Positions 20,492 through 28,050 of a stretch of 32,352 nt of DNA are shown here, piece after piece; the stretch's first letter is position 1, and each line of letters begins with the position of its first letter. The DNA is from Patescibacteria group bacterium (GTDB taxonomy: Bacteria > Patescibacteriota > Minisyncoccia > Moranbacterales > UBA1568), in the NCBI GenBank assembly GCA_030916545.1, contig JAUPWI010000033.1, positions 1-32,352 of the forward strand. Direction: 5' to 3'. The position numbers and the translations under genes are program-made. The notes below the pieces were generated by a model. That model ran no database searches and was not told the DNA's origin. It was given only the letters and a program-made list of their open reading frames with translations.

Positions 20492-21181
20492 ATGGAATTT
20501 TTGAATCCGAAAAATCAGAATCCCGGAACGGTATCGAAGAGCAGTACGCAGCAGTACGTCGATGTAGAGGAGATCCGTGATGGAGTGGTCGTGCTGAAGA
20601 ACGGTTCGTTGCGTGCGATACTCCTGGTTTCTTCCTTGAATTTCGACCTGAAATCATCGGATGAGCAGGAGGGAATCATCCTGCAGTATCAGAACTTTCT
20701 CAACTCGCTTGATTTTCCCGTGCAGATAGTCGTGAGCTCTCGTCGGTTGAACATCGAACCGTATTTGGCGCTCTTGTCCGCGCGTGAAAAAGAGCAGGAA
20801 AACGATCTGCTGAGGTCTCAGATTTCGGAATACCGCGGATACGTGAAGGAATTGACCGAGGTGTCCAATATCATGTCGAAGTATTTCTACGTGATCGTGC
20901 CGTTTTCGGCCGTCGAGGATGAGCGAGGTGATCTGAAAGAGAAGTTGTTCGGATTGTTCAAATCGAAAGAGGCGGTCGAGACCCGTCCCGAACTTTTCCA
21001 GACCTATCGGAGCCAGCTTTTGCAACGCGTCGGACATGTGACGGCGGCGTTGTCGGGGACCGGAGTCCATGTCACAATGCTCCAGACGGAAGAGGTGATA
21101 GAATTGCTGTACAACAGCTACAATCCGTCCGTTTTCAGCTCGGCTATCCTGAGAAACATCGACCAGGTGGAGTTGAAATAG
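20492..21181 (+). CDS. VirB4/TraC N-terminal-domain-like protein, separate ORF
   Basis: TQQYVDVEEIRDGVVVLKNGSLRAILLVSSLNFDLKSSDEQEGIILQYQNFLNSLDFPVQIVVSSRRLNIEPYL resembles the VirB4-family N-terminal module. Start taken at the ATG at 20492. Confidence 0.75.
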   Translation: MEFLNPKNQNPGTVSKSSTQQYVDVEEIRDGVVVLKNGSLRAILLVSSLNFDLKSSDEQEGIILQYQNFLNSLDFPVQIVVSSRRLNIEPYLALLSAREKEQENDLLRSQISEYRGYVKELTEVSNIMSKYFYVIVPFSAVEDERGDLKEKLFGLFKSKEAVETRPELFQTYRSQLLQRVGHVTAALSGTGVHVTMLQTEEVIELLYNSYNPSVFSSAILRNIDQVELK

Positions 21182-21206
21182 GAGCGGATGCGATCAAGAT
21201 AACAGG

Positions 21207-23075
21207 ATGATGGTAAAGGCGATGAATCTGTTTAATCGGGGACAACAGGAAACAGCTCAGGGCTCCTCGGCGGCCGATTTTTCCTTGGCTTCTATGACGG
21301 CGCGCGATACGGAAGCGCTTTATCAGAAAGGAATCGCCACGGTTCGCGACCTTATTGCGCCGCCCGCTGTGCGCCTGAGCCCCAACATGATGCAGGTTGG
21401 CGACGTGTTCGTCCGGACCTATTTCGTCATCGCTTACCCGCGTTATCTTTCGACGAATTGGTTTTCTCCGATCATCAATCTCGACTTCTCCATGGATACG
21501 GCACTCTTCGTGCACCCGATCGATACGGCGAATATCCTGAAGCAGCTACGGAAGTCGTCCACGCAGGTGCAGTCACAGATATCCATCGAAGCCGAAGGAG
21601 GGAAAGTACGCGACCCGATGCTGGAGACGGCTTTCCAGGATATCGAGGCGCTTCGTGACAAGCTGCAACAGGGAACGGAGAAGTTTTTTCGGTTCGGACT
21701 CTATATCACCGTATACGGGAAAGACCAGGACGATCTGAGTGAGAAATCAAGCGCGGTGGAGTCGCTGCTCGAGGCGCAGCTGGTGTATGTTAAACCGGCC
21801 ATCCTACGTATGGATCAGGGCTTCGCCTCCACCCGTCCCCTCGGGACCGATACGCTGGACGTCGCGAACAATCTCAATACCGAGCCGCTTTCGACGACTT
21901 TCCCCTTTGTTTCATCGGATCTTTCGTCGGGTGACGGCATACTGTACGGCATCAACCGACATAACCATTCGCTGATCCTTTTCGATCGTTTCAAACTGGA
22001 GAACGCGAACATGGTCGTCTTCGCGAAGTCCGGAGCCGGAAAAAGCTATACGGTCAAACTCGAGGTGCTGCGTTCCATGATGTTCGGGGCGAGTATCATC
22101 ATCCTCGATCCGGAGAATGAGTACAAGCACCTGTGTGAAACGGTCGGAGGCAGCTTCATGAAGATCGCTCTCAATTCGACGGTCCATCTCAATCCGTTCG
22201 ATCTTCCTCGGAAAAATGATGAGGATGACGCGGAGAGCGTGCTTCGGAGCAATATCGCGAACCTGGTCGGTCTGCTTCACCTCATGCTCGGGATGGTCAC
22301 TCCGGAAGAGGACTCCATTCTTGATCGGGCCATCCGTGAGACGTATGCCATCCGCGATATCACCGCGCAGACCGATTTTTCAAAGCTGACCTCCTCATCG
22401 TATCCGACCATGTCCGATCTGTACGCCGTTCTCCAGAATATGGACGGGGCGGATTCGTTGGCGATACGGCTGGAGCGATACACGGAAGGTATATTCGGGG
22501 GATTCCTGAACAAACAATCGAATGTCGTGTTGAACAGTCAGTTGGTCGTCTTCAATATCCGCGACCTGGAAGAGGAACTCCGTCCAATCGCCATGTATAT
22601 CATCCTTCAGTTCATTTGGAATGAGATTCGGACGGAGATGAAGAAACGGGTGGTCGTGGTGGACGAAGCATGGGTGATGATGCAGCATGAGGATGCGGCG
22701 GCGTTTTTGTTCGGAATCGCGAAGCGGTGTCGGAAGTATTATACGGGTTTGACGACCATCACTCAGGATATCAGCGACTTCATGAACTCGCGTCATGGCA
22801 AGTCGATCGTGACGAATTCCTCGTTGCAGTTGTTGCTTCGCCAATCACCTGCCTCGATTGAGACCGTGGCGGAGACATTCTACCTCACCGATCATGAGAA
22901 GTTCCTTCTGCTTGAATCATCGGTCGGGGAAGGGATATTTTTCGCCGGGACGAAGCATGCGGCCATCAAGGTCGTCGCGTCGTTCAGCGAAGATCAGATC
23001 ATCACGTCCGACCCGCGCCAGCTCCTGGAAATAGAACAGGCGAAGAAGGATTTCGACGCGGGAGCCATGGAATAA
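21207..23075 (+). CDS. VirB4/TraC-type T4SS ATPase
   Basis: Walker A MVVFAKSGAGKSYTVKLEVLRSM, IIILDPENEYKHLCETVGGSF, Walker B KRVVVVDEAWVMMQHEDAAAFLFGIAKRCRKYYTGLTTITQDISDFM. Confidence 0.93.
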   Translation: MMVKAMNLFNRGQQETAQGSSAADFSLASMTARDTEALYQKGIATVRDLIAPPAVRLSPNMMQVGDVFVRTYFVIAYPRYLSTNWFSPIINLDFSMDTALFVHPIDTANILKQLRKSSTQVQSQISIEAEGGKVRDPMLETAFQDIEALRDKLQQGTEKFFRFGLYITVYGKDQDDLSEKSSAVESLLEAQLVYVKPAILRMDQGFASTRPLGTDTLDVANNLNTEPLSTTFPFVSSDLSSGDGILYGINRHNHSLILFDRFKLENANMVVFAKSGAGKSYTVKLEVLRSMMFGASIIILDPENEYKHLCETVGGSFMKIALNSTVHLNPFDLPRKNDEDDAESVLRSNIANLVGLLHLMLGMVTPEEDSILDRAIRETYAIRDITAQTDFSKLTSSSYPTMSDLYAVLQNMDGADSLAIRLERYTEGIFGGFLNKQSNVVLNSQLVVFNIRDLEEELRPIAMYIILQFIWNEIRTEMKKRVVVVDEAWVMMQHEDAAAFLFGIAKRCRKYYTGLTTITQDISDFMNSRHGKSIVTNSSLQLLLRQSPASIETVAETFYLTDHEKFLLLESSVGEGIFFAGTKHAAIKVVASFSEDQIITSDPRQLLEIEQAKKDFDAGAME

Positions 23076-23215
23076 TGGAGGAGTGCCGTGCCCGACTTGC
23101 GGTAAGCAAGCAGGTAGTTGCCCTCGTCATCTCGGTCATATCGGGAACGTGGTTGGGCAGGGTCGACGGACGTTTCCGGGGAACAAGGTTCGACATCGAT
23201 AATGGAGTTCCGAAT

Positions 23216-23872
23216 ATGAAGAAAAGTATGTTCGCAGAGCGGGAGAAGATGGTCATGACCACCCTGTTCGTCTTCATGTCTCTCGGTCTTTTGTATGGCC
23301 TTCCCGAGAGCCAGTCGCTTGATTCGGTCACGCAGGAGATTATTGCGAGCATCATTTTTCTCTTGGTACTCCCGGTGATTTATTGTAAAATGATATTGAA
23401 AGAACCTCTTTCTTCTCTCGGAATCCGTGAAGCCCGCTGGTTGCCGGCTTTCTTCTGGGGAGGAGCGATGGTATCAGTGGGTGGCATCCTCCTGTTCTTT
23501 CTGTTGCCGGTAGAGGGTTTCCGGTCGGCATACGAACTTCCTTCTTTTCTCGAGAAGAGCTTCCTCTGGTTCGTCGTATACGAAGTCGTAGCCGTGGGTG
23601 GAATAGCCTTGTTGTACGAATTGTTCTTTCGAGGGTTGGTTATGAAACTCTGGCTCGGTTCGCTCGGCCCTATTGCCATCGTGCTGCAGTCGGCAATTTT
23701 TATCGGTTTTATCGGAATTTCAAGCGGTTTTTCCTGGCAATACGCGGTTCTCTGTTATTCAAGTCTGTTTTCAGGGGCGGTCGCCTATTTTTCCCGATCG
23801 ATATACGCGTCATGGTTGGCGAACTGGACTCTCTTTTTCTTGGTAGACCTCGTCTTTCTCGTTCTGCATTAG
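23216..23872 (+). CDS. CPBP (Abi/CAAX-protease-like) family membrane protein, probably catalytically degenerate
   Basis: Multiple TM segments and GGIALLYELFFRGLVMKLW, matching the EExxxR-containing CPBP helix. Start chosen at the ATG at 23216. Confidence 0.7.
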   Translation: MKKSMFAEREKMVMTTLFVFMSLGLLYGLPESQSLDSVTQEIIASIIFLLVLPVIYCKMILKEPLSSLGIREARWLPAFFWGGAMVSVGGILLFFLLPVEGFRSAYELPSFLEKSFLWFVVYEVVAVGGIALLYELFFRGLVMKLWLGSLGPIAIVLQSAIFIGFIGISSGFSWQYAVLCYSSLFSGAVAYFSRSIYASWLANWTLFFLVDLVFLVLH

Positions 23873-23888
23873 CTGTGAAAAATCAAAT

Positions 23889-26651
23889 ATGAGGGAAGTA
23901 CCATTGGTAGGAATCTCGCGGCGATATATTGCCGTTATCGGTCTGATCGGCATGCTTCTTGCGCCTTTTTCGTCAGCGCAGGCCGCCAGCGTCCCTTCGG
24001 TCGGCAAGGTGGCCAGCAAACTTGAGAAGCGTTACAACATCAATGGAGACAGCGTCCGGGATGTGATGCAGGGTTTCAACGTCAACAGTAGTAAGAAAAC
24101 GACCCCGGAGGTTTCGGTTTTCTTTTCGCCTTCTGATCCGAAGAGCGGAGAAAAGATAACCGCGCGCGCCATGCCGATCTATTTCAGTAACCCATCCGAG
24201 TCGTTGTATTATACCTGGTATCTGAAACGGAAGGATTGCAACGCGGCCCGCTGCGATTATAACGGTGACGGTGCCTACAATTCGAAGGATTGGCGGATCG
24301 AGGCCGCGAGCATACTGGTCCAGAACGGATACGATAGTGTCGATCCGGGGACGAGCTATATCGTGGATGATGACAATGACGGATATAAGGCTCGTTTCGG
24401 TGGGGATAACAAGGAGGGAAAAGCTGACTACTGTGCCGTGTATGATCCGAGGTCGGGCGATGTGTATGAACTCGTCGATTCGGGCTCGTCGGTTTCTTTC
24501 TCTTGTCCGGCCGGCCTTTCCGCGACTTGCCTGGAAGGAGAGACTCAGATCAATCCTGAGACGAGTGTAGTCACGTTCGGCGGCGGCGGTCTGGATATTT
24601 TTGGAGATCCGGCACCTAATTCGGGAGGAGGGACGATTACTCCTTTTTCCGAAACACCACCGGATTGTAACGTGGGAGGGTGTTCATCGGTCGGCGCCCC
24701 TGTCTGTAGCGGCGGATCCGTACCGACTTGCACTTCCGGTACTCCCTGCTGCGTGGCTGACCCGGTTACCGCTACGGTTTGCGCGGCGCCTCTGAATCTG
24801 TGCAGCGCCACTACGAGCGGCTCTATCAAGGATCTCTGCACGCATGTATTCGCTCAACCGAGAGGCGGTCTGGTATCCGGAGACGGGGCATTCGGCGCGG
24901 GCGAAGAAAGTTTCTGGAAAACGAATCCTCGCGACCCGAGTACGGCAAATAACGGACAAAAAGACGAGGCTACGGTCGTTGGTCTCGGCATGGATGAATT
25001 CTCTTGGACGTATTTCAGCGGTGATGAGGTGGGTGTCGCCGTCGAGGGGACATCCATGATTCCGACCAAACACGATGATTCTTCGTCGTATGTCATGTGG
25101 GCGTTCCCAAAAAATAAGTGTCACCCTTCATTGGTAGGAGGATCGACTGACCAGTATGTACAAACGATCAAGGGTTACCAGGTGACGTTTCCAACCGCGA
25201 ATATGGATCCGAATGACTGTATCTCGCATAACCTGGTCAATCCTGCCGAAGGAGGGCAGTCATCGAACCTGTCCATACAGCTGAGCGTCAGTCCAGGAAG
25301 TTTGACGAACGATGAGACATCCGACAAGAGCGGGGATATCGTGACCGTGCAGGCGGCGATCGACAATGCCTCGCGGGAGAATGGCAGTCTGCATTATGAC
25401 TGGATCATCGACATCAGCGATAATCCGCGTTTCACGATTCCGAGAAATATCACGGCCGCAGCGATCAATTCGGAACTCACGACGCGCACGAAGGGGAACG
25501 ATCTTGGTACGCTGCACTTCAAGATGAATATACCGGCCGCTTTGCTCGGACCCATGTCGGGAGGAACGGGGTATATCCGTTTTCGCCTGCGGGCCGAGGA
25601 GAGCATCGAAGGCGGGGGGATCAGGAAGGGGAATTCCGAGGTGATCGCGAGATTCGTTTCGACCGGAAAACGTATACAGGCGTACCTGGTGGATCCGGTC
25701 GTCGTTGGACCGAGGACGCACGTGAAGCTGGGCGCGAACATGATCTGTAACGGCTCTCCGCTTGAACGAACTGCGTGTCAGGTGATCAAGAACGAGGTCA
25801 TCGGCCTCAAGATCGACGGCGCCGGCCTTCGGGATTTCTCATGGCAGATCAATCAGAAGCCGCTTATATGCAATCGGGTCGGTGTGTCGCCTGATTGTTC
25901 CGACACGGAACAGGGGAACATCGTATTTTTTCCGGTCACCGGGAAGACCGGCGACAGCTATGAGGTGACCGTGACGGCCGTCAATACGGCGACCGACCAG
26001 GCGGTGACGATGTCACGATTGTTTTACGTCATCGATCCCTACGCGCAGATCGTCTCTTCGGATACTGATGTCGCCTGGAAGAAGCTCCTGGGATTCTATC
26101 GTGACGTCCTTGGTACAGCGGCCGTAAATTGTCCAGCGGGCCTCTGCCCGAATTATTCGGAGGAAGCCCTGCAGACATTCGCCGGTTCGGTAGTCGTGCT
26201 GAAAGCGGAATATCTGCCGAGATTCATCGCGTCTCATCCTGGGTTGCATACCGAGTGGCGAGTGGACGGGGAGGTGGTCGAGCAATCCGCGACGGATACG
26301 ATTTCATTTCCGATCAGGAAATACGGGGGAGCTTCCTATGATATTTCCTTTCAGGCAATCATCCTGCAGACTGATCTGATGCGTCGGGCACTGTACGATG
26401 TGTGGGATATCTCTCCTCTCGATTCCACGGAGTCGAATTTCACCGGGAAGATGCAGGTCGAGGTTCAGGATGCGACCATGGCTGCCGGAGACCAGAAAGG
26501 GATAAAGAAGTATTATGCTCTCATTTCAAGTTATGTCCCGGAAACGTTCCTGTTCACGTTCCGGGTGCTTCTCCTCGGGTTTCTTGCTTTGTTCGTGACC
26601 TCCTTTTTTGGATCGCTGGTTTCCACTCCTCGTTTTTCGAGAAGAAGATAA
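23889..26651 (+). CDS. Large Cys-rich surface protein: signal peptide, one dockerin-type Ca2+ loop, C-terminal TM anchor
   Basis: Signal YIAVIGLIGMLLAPFSSAQAAS; DYNGDGAYNSKDW loop; Cys-rich region CNVGGCSSVGAPVCSGGSVPTCTSGTPCCVADPVTATVC; C-terminal TM FRVLLLGFLALFVTSFFGSLV. Confidence 0.85.
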   Translation: MREVPLVGISRRYIAVIGLIGMLLAPFSSAQAASVPSVGKVASKLEKRYNINGDSVRDVMQGFNVNSSKKTTPEVSVFFSPSDPKSGEKITARAMPIYFSNPSESLYYTWYLKRKDCNAARCDYNGDGAYNSKDWRIEAASILVQNGYDSVDPGTSYIVDDDNDGYKARFGGDNKEGKADYCAVYDPRSGDVYELVDSGSSVSFSCPAGLSATCLEGETQINPETSVVTFGGGGLDIFGDPAPNSGGGTITPFSETPPDCNVGGCSSVGAPVCSGGSVPTCTSGTPCCVADPVTATVCAAPLNLCSATTSGSIKDLCTHVFAQPRGGLVSGDGAFGAGEESFWKTNPRDPSTANNGQKDEATVVGLGMDEFSWTYFSGDEVGVAVEGTSMIPTKHDDSSSYVMWAFPKNKCHPSLVGGSTDQYVQTIKGYQVTFPTANMDPNDCISHNLVNPAEGGQSSNLSIQLSVSPGSLTNDETSDKSGDIVTVQAAIDNASRENGSLHYDWIIDISDNPRFTIPRNITAAAINSELTTRTKGNDLGTLHFKMNIPAALLGPMSGGTGYIRFRLRAEESIEGGGIRKGNSEVIARFVSTGKRIQAYLVDPVVVGPRTHVKLGANMICNGSPLERTACQVIKNEVIGLKIDGAGLRDFSWQINQKPLICNRVGVSPDCSDTEQGNIVFFPVTGKTGDSYEVTVTAVNTATDQAVTMSRLFYVIDPYAQIVSSDTDVAWKKLLGFYRDVLGTAAVNCPAGLCPNYSEEALQTFAGSVVVLKAEYLPRFIASHPGLHTEWRVDGEVVEQSATDTISFPIRKYGGASYDISFQAIILQTDLMRRALYDVWDISPLDSTESNFTGKMQVEVQDATMAAGDQKGIKKYYALISSYVPETFLFTFRVLLLGFLALFVTSFFGSLVSTPRFSRRR

Positions 26652-26683
26652 GTCAAGAGTGAAAGAGGAATGGAAACTCATGT

Positions 26684-27232
26684 ATGAATGATGAAGAATT
26701 CGGTCTTAGTCAGTTGTATCAGGCCCGCGCTCTCGACCTGCAGGCTGATCATCAGCGGCAGCGGGAAGTGGAGGGGGTGATAGGGAGGGTCCGGGAGATC
26801 TTCCGTAACCGAGGTGAGGATTTCGACGAGGGCGACGAGCGGTTGCTGTCATCGGAACCGGCCAAGGAACCAGGTTTTCCCGTTATCATCTTTACGTTCG
26901 CGGTGATCAAAGACTGTTTGGACCTTCCTTTGGAACTTTCGGTCATCGGGATACTCCTCACCACCCTCCTGTCAGTGCTCCTGTCGGTGATTCTGTTTCT
27001 GTGGGTCTTGGGGAAATTGAGCGGCGGCTGGTGGAAGAAAAAAATAATCCGCTGGTTGTGGGTGAGGTATTTGGCGGTGGTCGTCATAGAGCTTTTCCCT
27101 CTTTTCAAGATAGTGCCAGCTACCACCATCTTTATCCTGATGGCTCATTATCGAGAGAAGAAACTCGTGAAATTGTTCGATCTCGCACTCGAAGAATTCA
27201 AGCGTGCTGGCGTCCTGAAGTACATCAGGTGA
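26684..27232 (+). CDS. Hypothetical membrane protein, 2-3 TM
   Basis: 182 aa: charged N-terminus, LELSVIGILLTTLLSVLLSVILFLWVLGKL and WLWVRYLAVVVIELFPLFKIVPATTIFILMAHY; last gene of the plus-strand cluster. Confidence 0.7.
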   Translation: MNDEEFGLSQLYQARALDLQADHQRQREVEGVIGRVREIFRNRGEDFDEGDERLLSSEPAKEPGFPVIIFTFAVIKDCLDLPLELSVIGILLTTLLSVLLSVILFLWVLGKLSGGWWKKKIIRWLWVRYLAVVVIELFPLFKIVPATTIFILMAHYREKKLVKLFDLALEEFKRAGVLKYIR

Positions 27233-27336
27233 TCCTCGGCATCCGGATGCCATGATGTTCTTCGGATACTTGTTTCACCGGGGAGGAAATACCGATGGGA
27301 ATATGATACGCGTATGCGGGTAAAGAAAACACATAA

Positions 27337-27360
27337 GCCACCAGCTGTATGATTGGTGGC
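27337..27360 (-). terminator. Putative intrinsic terminator downstream of tRNA-Leu (minus strand)
   Basis: GCCACCA(27337-27343)/TGGTGGC(27354-27360) stem; read on the minus strand it is followed by TTATGTGTTTTCTTT. Confidence 0.6.
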
Positions 27361-27371
27361 CTTGTGTCTAT

Positions 27372-27457
27372 TGGTGCCGAGGAGAGGACTTGAACCTCCA
27401 TGGGATCGCTCCCGCTAGCGCCTAAAGCTAGTGTGTCTACCATTTCACCACCTCGGC
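27372..27457 (-). tRNA. tRNA-Leu (anticodon TAG), CCA encoded
   Basis: Reverse complement GCCGAGG...CTAGC-TTTAGGC-GCTAG (anticodon TAG), class II variable arm GGGA-GCGA-TCCC, T-loop GGAGG-TTCAAGT-CCTCT, acceptor CCTCGGC-A-CCA. Confidence 0.95.
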
Positions 27458-27520
27458 GGTTTATTGATTGTCGTCTTGAGTCTTCTGCCTGAATGGGCGA
27501 GGGGAGATGTGACTTCGGGT

Positions 27521-27600
27521 GAGAGACGTCGCCTCCTCTTTTTTCTTTGCGATGTGCTCGGAAGCACCAGCATCAGAAAAAAGAGGAGGCGACGTCTCTC
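27521..27600. repeat. 80-bp hairpin element: 24-bp perfect inverted repeat, 32-nt loop
   Basis: GAGAGACGTCGCCTCCTCTTTTTT(27521-27544) and its exact reverse complement AAAAAAGAGGAGGCGACGTCTCTC(27577-27600). Confidence 0.95.
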
Positions 27601-27618
27601 GTTTTTCGTTCACATGAC

Positions 27619-27930
27619 TTATGCGATGCGCGCATTCGGTCCGAACATACGAAGCAGATGGGCTGATTCTTCCCTGAGCGGGCCTTCGTTGGCATACTCG
27701 CCGTGATGGCGGGTGTCCTCACCGTAGGTTTCACGTTTCTGGTCAAGGTGGAAGTTCACGAGAAAATCACCGTTTTCGGTCTTGACGTAGGCATGGAAGC
27801 GCGGATAGCCCGCTCGGGCGAGCGGCCGGATAAAGCTCTGTTCGCCGTTTTCCGCCCGTTGGAATATATAGCCCGCTCGGCGCATGAGCGAGACGGAATT
27901 TTCGCTCGGATGAGGGATGATGATCTTCAT
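27619..27930 (-). CDS. Small conserved-looking hypothetical protein (103 aa)
   Basis: MKIIIPHPSENSVSLMRRAGYIFQRAENGEQSFIRPLARAGYPRFHAYVKTENGDFLVNFHLDQKRETYGEDTRHHGEYANEGPLREESAHLL; resembles a small protein I recognise from Patescibacteria, not verified. Confidence 0.75.
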   Translation of the reverse strand: MKIIIPHPSENSVSLMRRAGYIFQRAENGEQSFIRPLARAGYPRFHAYVKTENGDFLVNFHLDQKRETYGEDTRHHGEYANEGPLREESAHLLRMFGPNARIA

Positions 27931-27951
27931 AGAGGGGAGAGAATATCACTG

Positions 27952-28022
27952 TCGGAACACCGGGAATCGAACCCAGACTTCACGCACCCGAAGCGCGCGT
28001 ACTACCACTATACTATGCTCCG
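27952..28022 (-). tRNA. tRNA-Pro (anticodon CGG), CCA not encoded
   Basis: Reverse complement CGGAGCA...CGCGC-TTCGGGT-GCGTG (anticodon CGG)...CTGGG-TTCGATT-CCCGG-TGTTCCG-A followed by CAG. C1-G72/A73 fits bacterial tRNA-Pro. Confidence 0.93.
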
Positions 28023-28050
28023 CACATTGAGATGATGACAGCGAAATGGA

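Noticed and set aside
23075-23215. N-terminal extension of the CPBP-like ORF overlapping the virB4 stop
   Set aside because: The extension is not obviously part of the fold; ATG at 23216 gives a cleaner start followed by TM1.
27337-27360. Hairpin considered as terminator of the plus-strand secretion cluster
   Set aside because: On the plus strand it is followed by CTTGTGTCT, without a T-run; it fits better as the minus-strand terminator after tRNA-Leu.
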